A DNA stretch of 64,000 nt from CAZTAO01 sp964611645 (GCA_964611645.1 CAZTAO010000006.1:99218-163217); one strand, 5' to 3'. Counted from the first letter of the stretch, positions 1-9,329 are shown. A program made the numbers and translations. The notes: a model not told the origin generated them from the sequence alone.

Positions 1-2
1 CG

Positions 3-791
3 ACTGCGGAGAATGTTGCCCTGGCCAATCGGCACAGCAATGTCCTGATGTGGTACGGCAGGGACGAGCCGACCGAGGCAAATATCGAGGGTATGAAGCG
101 CGGGAAGGCTCAAGCCGCGCTGCTCGATCCTCACAGGCCGCTGTCCGCCGCCGTCAACCACCCCAGCATGTACAAGCCCGCGCTGGAAGGCTTCGACTTC
201 CTGATGCTGGACATCTACCCCGTGCGCCAAGCCCCGATGACCCTCATATCTGACCGCATAGAGCTGGCCAAACAGGCTGGAAATGGAACAATGGCGGTCT
301 GGCTGGTTTCTCAGGCATTCGGCATAGACACCTGGGGCGTGAGCGAACCCACACCCGAAGAACTCAAGTGTCAGGCATACGTAGGACTCGTCCACGGCGC
401 AACCGGGCTCATCTGGTATGCTTTCTGGTCGCCGGAAGACTATGCAGGGAACACCAGGGGAAGAAACTGCTGGGTCCTCTCCGACAGCAAGCTCTGGGAT
501 GCCTTCCCTAAGCTCAACGCCGAAGTAAGCGCGCTTGCCCCGATCATCCTCACAGGCAAGAACCTTGGACCGGTGAAGAGCTCGTCGTCTGACGTCCACA
601 CCTGCCTGTGGAAGTACAAGGGCAAGTCATACCTTCTGGCCGTGAACACCCAGTACCAAGCAGTGAAGTGCAAGCTGGAAGGCTTTGGCGCACAGGCTGA
701 CGTGATGTTCGAGAGCAGAAAGGTCACCACCGACAACGGCGTCCTCAACGAGAACTTCCTGCCTTTGGAGGCGCATGTCTACAGGTTCTGA
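3..791 (+). CDS. Glycoside hydrolase-like TIM-barrel protein, 3' part
   Basis: The reading frame is open to the left window edge, so the gene starts outside; 262 residues are visible. The first visible part carries a WYGRDEP motif of the kind found at the catalytic-acid strand of TIM-barrel glycosidases of the GH2/GH42 type, followed by a strand ending in LMLDIYP and a GATGLIWYAFWSPEDY segment, typical of late barrel strands. The last ~70 residues look like a small beta-sandwich that closes such proteins. A role in cleaving a sugar linkage outside the cytoplasm is inferred; the substrate is unknown and the signal peptide cannot be checked. Its stop overlaps the start of the next small gene. 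Confidence 0.7.
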   Translation, partial: TAENVALANRHSNVLMWYGRDEPTEANIEGMKRGKAQAALLDPHRPLSAAVNHPSMYKPALEGFDFLMLDIYPVRQAPMTLISDRIELAKQAGNGTMAVWLVSQAFGIDTWGVSEPTPEELKCQAYVGLVHGATGLIWYAFWSPEDYAGNTRGRNCWVLSDSKLWDAFPKLNAEVSALAPIILTGKNLGPVKSSSSDVHTCLWKYKGKSYLLAVNTQYQAVKCKLEGFGAQADVMFESRKVTTDNGVLNENFLPLEAHVYRF

Positions 792-951
792 CGATAAGCA
801 AGACGGCCTGACGCCGGAAGAAGTCGACTCCCTTTGCGCGCACTGCGTTCACCGGCAGGAGTGCTCCGAGCACCACATGATGTGCGTGGATTATGAGCCT
901 GCCAAGAAACCTGCTGCGTGTAAACCGTGTGCCCGGTCTGAACAGACGTAA
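775..951 (+). CDS. Small Cys-rich protein, possible zinc ribbon (58 aa)
   Basis: A 58-residue frame starts at an ATG inside the last codons of the preceding gene, with GGAG six bases before it (766-769), the usual sign of translational coupling. It has six cysteines, at 21, 24, 30, 37, 49 and 52, arranged as CxxC, two single Cys, and CxxC, with several His between them. This pattern suggests a metal site (zinc ribbon or similar). No family is recognised and no function is proposed. The spacing of Cys and the SD-like site make it more likely real than chance, but it is short. Confidence 0.45.
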   Translation: MSTGSDDKQDGLTPEEVDSLCAHCVHRQECSEHHMMCVDYEPAKKPAACKPCARSEQT

Positions 952-953
952 TC

Positions 954-973
954 CTCTCTCCCGGGGGAGAGAG
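954..973. repeat. Palindromic repeat (CTCTCTCCC type)
   Basis: Nine-base arms CTCTCTCCC and GGGAGAGAG separated by two bases. A related palindrome lies at 52015-52030. It sits between the convergent small Cys-rich gene and the hydrolase gene, so it could act as a two-way terminator, but there is no T-run. Confidence 0.5.
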
Positions 974-1068
974 TTAGAGAGAGGGCGCTGCGTAACGGTT
1001 ACCTCGCGCCTGCCGGTTGCGGAGATGCGGTTACTTGGCGGCGGCTCCGGGCCCCGGCTCTCCCCTAA

Positions 1069-2433
1069 TCATCGAGCCTTGATCCACCCAACCAGATCAT
1101 CAATCACAGCCTTCGCCACCGGGCCTCGCTTTTCGTATTCCGGGGGGGTGCTTTTGCCTTCTCCCTCGGCGAAGAGGTGGTTGAGGGTTGGGTAGAGCTT
1201 GAATGTTACGTTCGGGCGGCCTGATAGCGCTTTTGTCCAGCCGTCGTACTCCGCCGTGGTGCTCTGGTAATCCCTGCCACCCTGCATTATCAGCGTCGGC
1301 TGCTTGAGCGACTTCGCCGCCTCGGCGGGCTTGTAGCCTCGGAGGTCGAGCCAGTAGGTGGCGGGCGCGCTGAACATGGGAGGGGAATCGGGGGATAGAG
1401 CAGGGCTTTTCACTTTTGCCACCAGGCTCCGAATCTCCTCGATCTTCTTCTGGGCTTCGGGCGACGGCGCGCCTTCCAGGGACGCGAGGTAGATAACCTG
1501 CTCGAGGATGATGTCCTCCAGCGGGCGAGTGGCTCCGGCCATCACAATCAGTCCGGCTATTCGCTGGTCTGCCTTTCCTATCCTCGGAATCAGCGTACCG
1601 CCCATGCTGTGGCCCAGCACGAAGACCTTCTTGGAGTTCACTTCTTTGGTATTGCGGAGCAGGGTGACGGCGGCAACTACATCGTCAATCGCCTCTTCCT
1701 TAACCGTGAAATTGGGTTCCTTGACCACCTTGGCGGGGTAGACCTTGGTGCGCTTGTCGTAACACAGAACCGCAACACCCCGCGAAGCCAACCCCTCCGC
1801 CAGATCGCGGAAAGGCTTGTTGGCGCCGAGGGACTCGTCCCTGTCGTTTGGTCCTGAGCCATGGACAAGGACAACCGCGGGGAACGGCCCGGCTCCTTTC
1901 GGGACGCTTAGAGTCCCCGGCAGCTTCCATTCGCCGGTCCCGACGGTGACTTCGCGCTCTTCAAAGCGGTCCTTCTGAACATAGTCCGGCGTGGAGTACT
2001 CGGCATCGGCAGCGTCTACGTGCGGGACAAACCACAGCCCGCCGATCTTGCCGTCCTTGTCGAGGATAACCTTGCAGTCCAGCTTGGTCTTCTCGAACTC
2101 GCAGGGGACCCACACGATGTCATATCCGCCCTGCTGTCCAGTGCGAGCGAAGCCCAGTTTCTTGAACGCGCCGCACTGGCCGACTATCGATTCCCAAGTC
2201 TGCCTCAACTGCTCCGCCGACATCGCCTGCTTCATCACAGCATCGAAGTATCCAACAGCGTCCGCGTATGAGCCGGTGGTCATCTTCTCAACAAACTCAA
2301 TCCCCACCGCCTTGCCCTCCGCGCTAACTCCCTCGGACGGGGCAGGCTTGGCGCAAGACGCCAGAAAAGCCACTGCCGCTAAGAGCAGCCCCGCTGATAT
2401 GGCGACGCGTCCGATTGCTGATGTGCAGTGCAT
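1069..2433 (-). CDS. DUF3887 plus alpha/beta hydrolase lipoprotein
   Basis: A 454-residue predicted lipoprotein. A hydrophobic signal at 10-26 ends in the lipobox LASC with Cys27. Residues ~40-135 resemble DUF3887, a small cystatin/NTF2-like domain often fused to hydrolases. Residues ~160-454 are an alpha/beta hydrolase: oxyanion region VHGSGPNDRDE at 191-200, nucleophile Ser276 in GHSMGG, acid Asp388 in GGRD, and His419 in LNHLF. Together these form a complete triad, so an esterase or peptidase-like activity at the cell envelope is expected; the substrate is not predictable. It is the last gene of a minus-strand run with the RNB nuclease 12 bases upstream. Confidence 0.9.
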   Translation of the reverse strand: MHCTSAIGRVAISAGLLLAAVAFLASCAKPAPSEGVSAEGKAVGIEFVEKMTTGSYADAVGYFDAVMKQAMSAEQLRQTWESIVGQCGAFKKLGFARTGQQGGYDIVWVPCEFEKTKLDCKVILDKDGKIGGLWFVPHVDAADAEYSTPDYVQKDRFEEREVTVGTGEWKLPGTLSVPKGAGPFPAVVLVHGSGPNDRDESLGANKPFRDLAEGLASRGVAVLCYDKRTKVYPAKVVKEPNFTVKEEAIDDVVAAVTLLRNTKEVNSKKVFVLGHSMGGTLIPRIGKADQRIAGLIVMAGATRPLEDIILEQVIYLASLEGAPSPEAQKKIEEIRSLVAKVKSPALSPDSPPMFSAPATYWLDLRGYKPAEAAKSLKQPTLIMQGGRDYQSTTAEYDGWTKALSGRPNVTFKLYPTLNHLFAEGEGKSTPPEYEKRGPVAKAVIDDLVGWIKAR

Positions 2434-2445
2434 TGTTCCCTTCTC

Positions 2446-3915
2446 TCAGGCGCGCCGGAAGTCTATGAAGCCTCTTTGCACGTCTACTTCCAGCAGCTTC
2501 ACCCGGATGCGGTCGCCTACGTCCACTCCCTGGTAGCCGGAGATCACGCGTCCCTCCACGGGCAGGTCCAGAAGCCTGGCCCACGTGCCTTTGGGGGATG
2601 CGCCGGTGACTATGGCTTTGAACTCCTCGCCGATCCTGTGCTCCAGCAGGAGCGCGGCAGCGGACTTGTCTACCTGGCGTTCCACCTTGTTGACGGCATC
2701 TTCTGTTTCGGTGCAGTGTCTGGCCAGTTCCTCGAGTTCATCGTTGCCGTAGGGCAGCGGGGTTGAGGCCAAAGCGGCCTTCACCAGGCGCTGGGTGATG
2801 AGGTCGGGATAGCGGCGGTTGGGGGCCGTGGAGTGGGAATAGTCCCGCACAGCCAGCCCAAAGTGGCCCGGCACGATCTCCCCCGGAATCTCCGCGACGT
2901 ACTCGCCCGATCCCAGCAGCTTGATGATCGAGAGAGACAGGTCCGGGAACCTCTCGGGGTCGTCCTCTCTCTCCTTGACCAGGAAGTTTTCGAGAGAGCG
3001 GGAGTCCGGCTCGGCGGAGAGCCTGTAGTTGTGCTGCGCGGCAAGCTCGACTATGCGGCCCCACCTCTTGGGTGTACGAACCACTCGCCGGATAGACGGC
3101 AAGCCGGCCTTCGCGAGGTATCGGGCGACAACCCCGTTGGCCGCGACCATGACATCCTCAATCAGGCGCTGGGCGCGGTTCTGGGTCTCGGTTTCGAGGG
3201 TGCACAGCTCGTCGCCGTCAAAAACCGGCTTGGCTTTGATGGTCTGGAGGCTGAGAGCGCCGCGTTGGTGCCGAAGTTGCCTCATCCTCTGGGCCGCCGC
3301 GTCCTGGATTCGCAGGTTCTCATCAAGATCAGGCACCGCCGCCAGGGCTGCAGGCATGGGCTGTTCTTCTTCCAGCCACGCAGAAATTGCATTGTATGCC
3401 AGCTTCGCGTGGTTATATACTTTCGCCCTGTAGATGCTGGAATCCTCAATCGTCCCGTCCGCCCCGACCACCATCTCGACCACATTGGCCAGCCGGTACT
3501 CGCCGGGATTCAGGGAGGTGAGGTTGGTGGAGAGCTTCTCCGGCAGCATCGGGAATATCTCGCCGGCTGTGTACACCGAGGTGGTGTTCTGGCGGGCGTG
3601 CTCGTCAATGGCTGACCCCAGCCTCACCAGAGCGTCCACATCCGCCACGGCAACCATCACCCTGGTCTTCCCCTCGGGCAACTGCTCGGCGACGGTGAGC
3701 TGGTCGAGGTCGCGGGAGTCATCGTTGTCGATGGAGCACCAGATCAGGTCGCTGAGGTCGCGGATGGAGCTGTCATCGGTCGACGCAGGCGCGTGGATGC
3801 GATCAAGCTCCGCCATCGCCGCATCGGAGAAGTCTGGCTCCAGTCCTCTCTCCAGCATCACTCTATGGGCGATGCTCGAAAGGATGGCGCGGTGCCGGAT
3901 GTTTTCTGAACTCAT
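2446..3915 (-). CDS. RNB-domain exoribonuclease (RNase II/R-like)
   Basis: A 489-residue cytoplasmic protein dominated by an RNB domain, the 3'-5' exoribonuclease fold of RNase II and RNase R. The metal-site region at 61-73 reads SIDNDDSRDLDQL, giving Asp63, Asp69 and Asp71; the fourth acidic position of E. coli RNase II is a Gln here, a variant I believe is found in a short bacterial RNB subfamily. Later landmarks include the ASPKGTWARLL segment near the C-terminus, which looks like a short S1/OB-type RNA-binding end. N-terminal cold-shock domains of full-length RNase R are absent, which explains the short length. It lies between a LOG protein (16 bases) and a lipoprotein hydrolase (12 bases), probably one transcript. 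Confidence 0.9.
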   Translation of the reverse strand: MSSENIRHRAILSSIAHRVMLERGLEPDFSDAAMAELDRIHAPASTDDSSIRDLSDLIWCSIDNDDSRDLDQLTVAEQLPEGKTRVMVAVADVDALVRLGSAIDEHARQNTTSVYTAGEIFPMLPEKLSTNLTSLNPGEYRLANVVEMVVGADGTIEDSSIYRAKVYNHAKLAYNAISAWLEEEQPMPAALAAVPDLDENLRIQDAAAQRMRQLRHQRGALSLQTIKAKPVFDGDELCTLETETQNRAQRLIEDVMVAANGVVARYLAKAGLPSIRRVVRTPKRWGRIVELAAQHNYRLSAEPDSRSLENFLVKEREDDPERFPDLSLSIIKLLGSGEYVAEIPGEIVPGHFGLAVRDYSHSTAPNRRYPDLITQRLVKAALASTPLPYGNDELEELARHCTETEDAVNKVERQVDKSAAALLLEHRIGEEFKAIVTGASPKGTWARLLDLPVEGRVISGYQGVDVGDRIRVKLLEVDVQRGFIDFRRA

Positions 3916-3931
3916 GGTAGCTCTCCTTAGG

Positions 3932-4768
3932 TCAGGGCTGAATGCCCTTTGACGACACTTTCAGGCTTGCCCGGACGGCTTCCGGCAGCGCGCGAACAAC
4001 AAGGTCGACGGCCTCCGTGGGCGAGTCAGTGAACTGGATGAACTGCAACTCCTCCTCGCTTACAGTCCCGCGCTCAACCAAGCGCTTGAGGAGATGCGTA
4101 AGCTCTTCCCAGAACTCGGTCCCGAGGCAGACTATGGGGAAAGGCCCCATCTTGCGGGTCTGGATAAGGGTGGCGGCTTCAAACATCTCGTCCAGCGTGC
4201 CCAGGCCTCCCGGCATGGTGAGAAACGCGCAGGAGTACTTGTCGAGCATCACCTTGCGGACGAAGAAGTAGTGAAACTCAATGGACTTGTCCACGTATGG
4301 ATTCGGCTCTTGTTCGTTGGGGAGGGTGATATTGCAGCCAATGCTGACCCCACCCGCTTCGCGCGCCCCACGGTTCGCCGCCTCCATTATACCCGGACCG
4401 CCGCCTGTGATAACTGCAAAGCCCGCCTTGGCCAGCTCGCGGCCAACTTCCCTGCCCAGTTCGTAGAACGGATGCCCTTCTCCAAAACGGGCCGAGCCGA
4501 AGACAGTCACAGCGGGACCCAGGTCATACAAGGCTTCAAAGCCTCGCACAAACTCCTGGACAATAAGCTCAAGTCGCGCCTGCTCGTGCTCGGGTGAGCG
4601 GGCGTGCATAAGGAACTCGCGCTCCCGCCACACCGGGTTGCCGGGCGGAAGCTCGTAGCTGGAAACAACGCCATCTGCCCAATACTTCTGCCAGGCAAGG
4701 TCCCAAGCCTTAAGGCGAGCGGCCTTGTCCTCGGATATCTCGTCAGGGTCGGGGATAATATCATTCAT
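3932..4768 (-). CDS. LOG family / TIGR00730 Rossmann-fold protein
   Basis: A 278-residue protein of the LOG (lonely guy) nucleotide-monophosphate phosphoribohydrolase family. It carries both hallmark motifs: GGGPGIMEAANRGA beginning at 122 and PGGLGTLDE at 186-194, the latter holding the catalytic Glu. An N-terminal extension of ~80 residues precedes the Rossmann core. In bacteria these enzymes release the base from nucleotide 5'-monophosphates; some make cytokinin-like bases, but physiological substrates are mostly unsettled. First gene of the minus-strand run ending with the hydrolase at 1069. Confidence 0.88.
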   Translation of the reverse strand: MNDIIPDPDEISEDKAARLKAWDLAWQKYWADGVVSSYELPPGNPVWREREFLMHARSPEHEQARLELIVQEFVRGFEALYDLGPAVTVFGSARFGEGHPFYELGREVGRELAKAGFAVITGGGPGIMEAANRGAREAGGVSIGCNITLPNEQEPNPYVDKSIEFHYFFVRKVMLDKYSCAFLTMPGGLGTLDEMFEAATLIQTRKMGPFPIVCLGTEFWEELTHLLKRLVERGTVSEEELQFIQFTDSPTEAVDLVVRALPEAVRASLKVSSKGIQP

Positions 4769-4917
4769 ACTGGATTATTCCACTTCAGGAGGAAGCAATC
4801 CTTCTGGCCCCGTCGGAGAGGCAGCTTCAGTCATGCACCGGCTCCCGGATAGGGCATTCTTTCATTGGAACCTTTAAGTTATGTTATGCGTCTATGAGTC
4901 AGCGGAGGTGGACTGCC

Positions 4918-6213
4918 ATGCGATTCGTGTTCCTTGCGTCACTGCTTGTTGCGCTCCTGATCTCCCCGCTGCCTGCCTTGGCAGACGGGTTCTTTATTCC
5001 CAAGCTTGCCCCGGGCGGGTACGCTCCGGACATAACCGAGCCGGACCAGAAGGCAGTGATCTTGCACTATCAGGGAAAGGAACGCCTGATCCTGCAGGTC
5101 AGCTTCCAGGGTACAGCCTCTGAGTTCGCCTGGTTGGTCCCGACTCCCTCTCGCCCCAAGCTTTCTCCATCCGACGCGCGCTTGTTCGAGCTTCTCCACG
5201 AAGCCACCGGCTCGCGACTGCGCTATTGGTTCGATGCGGATAGGGCTCGGATGCATGGAGCGTCCGGCAAGTTTGTGGGGGAAGGACATGCCATCAAGCC
5301 GACTGTCGAAGTGCTCGAGAGGAGAGAGGTTGGGGGATATGATGTGGCGGTGCTGCGCGCAACAGTCGCCAAGGACCTTGTGGACTGGCTGGTCAAGAAT
5401 GGCTACCTCGTGACCGAGAGCATTGCGCCCGTCGTCGGGGACTACATCAAGAAGGGTTGGGTTTTCACCGCCGCCCGGATCAATACCGCAAAGCGGGTCG
5501 CGATCCTCGGCCAGCCAATCGCGGGAACCTTACAGCCGCTTCAGTTCGAGTTTGCCTCCAAAGAGCCAGTCTACCCGCTGAAGATATCGTCACTCAACCC
5601 CGGCAGCACGAACGTGCTGCTCTACGTGATAGCGGACCACTTCGTTGTCGGGCCGCCGCTGCGCACTATCTGCGCCGTAGATAACCGCACGACGGACTGG
5701 ACTTACCAAGTCAGGAATCTCAGAGGCTGGAGCGAGGACGCCCTGGCATTGGAAGATCCGGAGTCCGCGGGCCCATCGGGACGATACTGCGTAACCAAGC
5801 TTTCCGCAGACCTTCTGTCAGGGCAGATGACCGATGACCTGACTCTCAGCCCAGCCGTCTCCCAAGCTGCAGTCCCGCCTCCTTATGTGTCACCACCGTT
5901 CCTGGACAACCTCGGCGCGCTGGTGGCGGCAGGGATATTCATCGGGTGCGTGGAGGTATTTATGGTCCGCCCAGGCGGGGTGGCAATTCCTATACTCCTG
6001 GCCGTGTCGTTCATGGTGTCAGGCCGTGCACGGCGCAGGCTGCGCATCGCAGGCATTGCATTATTGGTGTGGGTATTCCTGGCGGGCACGCTCTTCAGGC
6101 TGGAATACGACGCCTACAGGCCCTTGGGGCTTGTCACTATCATTGCCGTGCTTCTGCTCGTTGCCCTGTTGGTGCGCCGGACGGTACTGCGCCTCAGGAA
6201 AGCTACGGAGTAA
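4918..6213 (+). CDS. DUF2330 family secreted/membrane protein
   Basis: A 431-residue protein. I chose the ATG at 4918 rather than the in-frame ATG at 4894 because it has GGAGGT at a good distance and is directly followed by a clean signal peptide (MRFVFLASLL... ending in LPALA). The next ~350 residues match the layout of DUF2330: conserved start with FFIPK, then QKAVILHYQGKE and FAWLVPTP. The last ~100 residues hold about four hydrophobic segments and end in a basic tail, so the domain is displayed outside the inner membrane and anchored by its C-terminus. The function of DUF2330 is unknown. Convergent with the helicase gene 53 bases away. Confidence 0.8.
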   Translation: MRFVFLASLLVALLISPLPALADGFFIPKLAPGGYAPDITEPDQKAVILHYQGKERLILQVSFQGTASEFAWLVPTPSRPKLSPSDARLFELLHEATGSRLRYWFDADRARMHGASGKFVGEGHAIKPTVEVLERREVGGYDVAVLRATVAKDLVDWLVKNGYLVTESIAPVVGDYIKKGWVFTAARINTAKRVAILGQPIAGTLQPLQFEFASKEPVYPLKISSLNPGSTNVLLYVIADHFVVGPPLRTICAVDNRTTDWTYQVRNLRGWSEDALALEDPESAGPSGRYCVTKLSADLLSGQMTDDLTLSPAVSQAAVPPPYVSPPFLDNLGALVAAGIFIGCVEVFMVRPGGVAIPILLAVSFMVSGRARRRLRIAGIALLVWVFLAGTLFRLEYDAYRPLGLVTIIAVLLLVALLVRRTVLRLRKATE

Positions 6214-6266
6214 CCAACTCTTCGATCACAACACCAGCACAGCCGCACCGTGTATCGCCTTACTCC

Positions 6267-8456
6267 CTACCTCGTCTCCAACCCCGCCAGATCCACGGCC
6301 AGCTTCTTTATACCCACGCCTTCGAAGGCTACTGTTACTCGCTCGTCGGAGCCTTCTCCCTGGCAGTTTAGGACTATGCCGTTGCCGAAGACTGCGTGGC
6401 GGACTTTCTGGGCGGGTTTGTAGGTGGCGCGGGGTTGGGTTCTTGTGGGTTTGAAGTCAATCAGGCGGGCGCTCTCTACCGACGCGCTGCCGACCGATGC
6501 TCCGCTGCCCGATGAGGCTCTGGCCGGGGCGCGCTTCTCGAAGAGTTCGGCGGGGATCTCATCGATGAACCTTGAGACCTCCGCGCGCTGGATCTGGCCC
6601 ATGCTCATCCGCTGGTGAGCGTAGGACAGGATCAGCTCTTCCCTTGCGCGGGTCATCCCCACATAACACAGCCGCCGCTCCTCTTCCATCTCCAGATGGT
6701 CTTCCTTGGAGCGCCAGTGCGGGAAGACTCCCTCCTCCATCCCCGGCATAAAAACAACCGGGAACTCCAGACCCTTTGCCGCGTGCAGCGTCATCAGAGT
6801 CACCGCCTCGCCGGACTCGTCGTAGGTGTCGATGTCCGAGATCAGCGCGACCTGCTCCAGATAGGAGCTGAGGGTGGGGTTCTCATTCATGGCCGAGAAC
6901 TGCTTGGTGACCGTCAGGAGTTCCTGCAGGTTCTCCAGACGGGAGCGGCTCTCCATCGTGTGCTCTTCATTGAGTTCCGCCAGCATCCCGGAGACCGTGA
7001 GGATCTCGTTGGTCAGTTCATGCACATCGGAGTGGACCGCCATATCGCGCAGGTGGTCAATAGTCTCGCGAAACTTGACCATCGAGGCCCGCGCCTTCTT
7101 GGCTATCTCCTCCACCTGGCCGACGTCCTTGAGGGCTTCAAACAGCGTGATGTGCTGCTCGCGAGACATCATCTCCAGCTTGCCCAGCGAGGTCTGGCCG
7201 ATGCCCCGGTGCGGGACGTTGATCACCCGCTTCAGCGCCACGATGTCGTAAGGGTTCGCGGCAAGCCGCATATATGCGAGCACATCCTTGATCTCTCTGC
7301 GCTCATAGAACCGCAGGGAGCCTATGAGTTTGTAGGGGATGCGGTGGTTGATCATCGCCTCTTCAAACACTCGCGACTGGCTGTTCGTCCGGTACAAAAC
7401 AGCGAAATCCGACCAGTGCCTGTTATCGGTGGAAACTTTGTTCCGGATGCGTATGGCGATGTTGTTGGCTTCTTCGCGGTCGTTGGCGTTGGCCATTATC
7501 TGCAGGTCCGCGCCGTCTTCGTTGTCGGTCCAGAGCTTCTTGTCGGCGCGCCCGCGGTTGCGCTTGACCACGTGGTGCGCGGCCTCGATAATCTTTCTGG
7601 TGGAGCGGTAGTTTCGCTCCAGCTTGAAGACCCTGGCATCGGGGAAGTCTTCCTCGAACTGCAGGATGATCCCGACCTCCGCCCCGCGCCATCTGTAGAT
7701 GGACTGGTCATCGTCGCCCACGCAGAAGATGTTGCGATACTTGTCGGAGAGAATGCGCACAAGCTCGTATTGGCTGTGGTTGATGTCCTGGTACTCGTCC
7801 ACATGCACATAGTGGAAGCGCTCCTGGTAGTGCTCTCGCACCATCTGGCTGTTTCGGAGCAGGAGCACCGCGTAGAGGATGAGGTCATCGAAGTCCAGCG
7901 CGTGGTTCTCAGCGAGCAGCCTCTGGTAGACCTTGTACACCTTCTCGACCACACTCTCAAGCTGCCCCACAAACTTCTGCCCATACTGCGCCGGAAGAAT
8001 CAGCTTCTCCTTTGCCCGGGAGATCATGTTGTGGCATTCACGCGGCGGGTAGCGTTTGTGTTCGAGTTTGAGTTGGTCGAGAGCTTCGCGCATCAGGGCC
8101 ATCTGGTCGGAGTCGTCGTATATGGTGAAGTCGCGGGCTATTCCGGCTTCCTCCGCGTATTCCCGGAGCATTCTGGCGCAGATACCGTGGAACGTGCCTG
8201 TCCATAGTCTGGACGCGTTATCCCCGATGAGGCCGGCAATCCGCGACTTCATCTCGTTTGCGGCCTTGTTGGTGAATGTTACGGCGAGGATGTGGTGAGG
8301 TCGAACCTCACATTCCCTGATGAGGTGGGCTATCCTGTAGGTGAGGACCCTGGTCTTGCCGCTGCCCGCGCCGGCAAAGACGAGCACCGGCCCTTCGGTC
8401 TGCAGCACTGCTGCTTGCTGTTCTTCATTGAGGTCCTGGATTATTCTGCTTTTCAT
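6267..8456 (-). CDS. pcrA: UvrD/PcrA-type superfamily 1 DNA helicase
   Basis: A 729-residue SF1A 3'-5' DNA helicase acting in nucleotide excision and mismatch repair and in clearing proteins from DNA. Visible motifs in order: Walker A AGAGSGKT at 28-35, motif II VDEYQD at 219-224, motif III DDDQSIYRWRG at 248-258, motif V TLHAAKGLEF, and motif VI YVGMTRARE. The C-terminus carries the Tudor-like segment (VRHAVFGNGIV...) seen in PcrA for RNA polymerase binding. The start overlaps the upstream TPR gene by 32 bases, so the two are probably translated together. Confidence 0.95.
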   Translation of the reverse strand: MKSRIIQDLNEEQQAAVLQTEGPVLVFAGAGSGKTRVLTYRIAHLIRECEVRPHHILAVTFTNKAANEMKSRIAGLIGDNASRLWTGTFHGICARMLREYAEEAGIARDFTIYDDSDQMALMREALDQLKLEHKRYPPRECHNMISRAKEKLILPAQYGQKFVGQLESVVEKVYKVYQRLLAENHALDFDDLILYAVLLLRNSQMVREHYQERFHYVHVDEYQDINHSQYELVRILSDKYRNIFCVGDDDQSIYRWRGAEVGIILQFEEDFPDARVFKLERNYRSTRKIIEAAHHVVKRNRGRADKKLWTDNEDGADLQIMANANDREEANNIAIRIRNKVSTDNRHWSDFAVLYRTNSQSRVFEEAMINHRIPYKLIGSLRFYERREIKDVLAYMRLAANPYDIVALKRVINVPHRGIGQTSLGKLEMMSREQHITLFEALKDVGQVEEIAKKARASMVKFRETIDHLRDMAVHSDVHELTNEILTVSGMLAELNEEHTMESRSRLENLQELLTVTKQFSAMNENPTLSSYLEQVALISDIDTYDESGEAVTLMTLHAAKGLEFPVVFMPGMEEGVFPHWRSKEDHLEMEEERRLCYVGMTRAREELILSYAHQRMSMGQIQRAEVSRFIDEIPAELFEKRAPARASSGSGASVGSASVESARLIDFKPTRTQPRATYKPAQKVRHAVFGNGIVLNCQGEGSDERVTVAFEGVGIKKLAVDLAGLETR

Positions 8457-9123
8457 TGCTTGAGGTCATCTCCGGCATAGAAGGCCCCGGCTTCTTGCCG
8501 GAGGATATAACGGCATCGATAAACGCGTAGACATGCGTGAACACCGCCACGCACGCAAAGACCACTGCGCCAGGCGACATCTGGCTGAAGAACAGGGATA
8601 GTCGATCTCTCACATCGACGAGCCCCCCCACGGGTGGAGTAGAGTAGTAGAACAGCAGCCAGGAGAGCATAGTGACGCCAAACAGGATTGCGCCGCGTCT
8701 GAAGTCTCCCAGGTAGATCTGCCCAAAACCCGGCCCGATGGACGCGATTGCCGCCAGCACGGGGTTGCGGCCGCCGACAGAGAACTTCTGCGGGTTGGCT
8801 ACCATCTGCATCAGCATCTCGCGCTCATACTTCTCTTCAGCTATGCGCAGCACAACTCTGGCATACTTGTCTTCGGCGCTGGGCCTGGGCTTCTCCGGCG
8901 AGAACAGCGCTTTGTAGTGGGCCGCGGCTTTCTCCAGGTCGCCCGCCGCAAACACAAGGTCTGCCGCAAGCTCGCGGGCGTCCGGATCGCCTGGACGGAG
9001 TTCCAGGGCCTGCACCACCGACTCCCCCGCCTTGGCCATATCCCCGCGCTTCAAAAATACCCTGGCGCTTGTGATATGGCGGTCGAACAGCATCTTGTTC
9101 TTGAGATCGTTCGCGTCAGGCAT
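8425..9123 (-). CDS. TPR protein with C-terminal membrane domain
   Basis: A 232-residue protein of unknown role. Residues ~12-75 form two tetratricopeptide-like helix pairs (AGESVVQALELRPGDPDARE, then FAAGDLEKAAAHYKAL). After a polar linker comes PGFGQIYLGDFRRG at 131-144, a signature of small DUF5683/TM2-like membrane domains, followed by hydrophobic segments at ~145-160 and ~186-206. The TPR part would face the cytoplasm. Downstream it overlaps the pcrA start by 32 bases. No specific partner can be named. Confidence 0.7.
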   Translation of the reverse strand: MPDANDLKNKMLFDRHITSARVFLKRGDMAKAGESVVQALELRPGDPDARELAADLVFAAGDLEKAAAHYKALFSPEKPRPSAEDKYARVVLRIAEEKYEREMLMQMVANPQKFSVGGRNPVLAAIASIGPGFGQIYLGDFRRGAILFGVTMLSWLLFYYSTPPVGGLVDVRDRLSLFFSQMSPGAVVFACVAVFTHVYAFIDAVISSGKKPGPSMPEMTSSNEKQNNPGPQ

Positions 9124-9157
9124 GGCGGCCTCCAGGTTGTCGAGTCTAGAGCGCTAT

Positions 9158-9228
9158 AGCACGAAGAAAGCACGATAATCACGAAAGCACGATAATCAAG
9201 AAAACACGAAAGTCCGGAAAACACGAAC
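9158..9228. repeat. Short direct repeats, CACGAA-rich
   Basis: Two exact copies of AAAGCACGATAATCA with a period of 17 bases (9167-9181 and 9184-9198), then degenerate CACGAAAG-type units. Low-complexity intergenic tract directly upstream of the TPR gene; it may overlap that gene's promoter region. Confidence 0.6.
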
Positions 9229-9239
9229 AAGGGCCCGGT

Positions 9240-9317
9240 GTATCGGGATTTGAGGTTGGAGCACATGTCCCGCGCGCGGCAAGACTGACCCATCAACCCA
9301 ACCGGAAATCCCGATAC
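9240..9317. repeat. Inverted repeat, GTATCGGGATTT arms
   Basis: Perfect 12-base arms at 9240-9251 and 9306-9317 enclose 54 bases. The arm differs in one base from the arm of the palindrome immediately to the right, so the two appear to be related REP-like units. Confidence 0.65.
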
Positions 9318-9329
9318 AAACACCATCTA

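Noticed and set aside
6615..8207. Long plus-strand frame of 530 codons opposite the helicase gene
   Set aside because: Its residues are the antisense of a clear PcrA helicase with all motifs; composition (His/Val/Asp rich) is typical of a GC-rich shadow frame.
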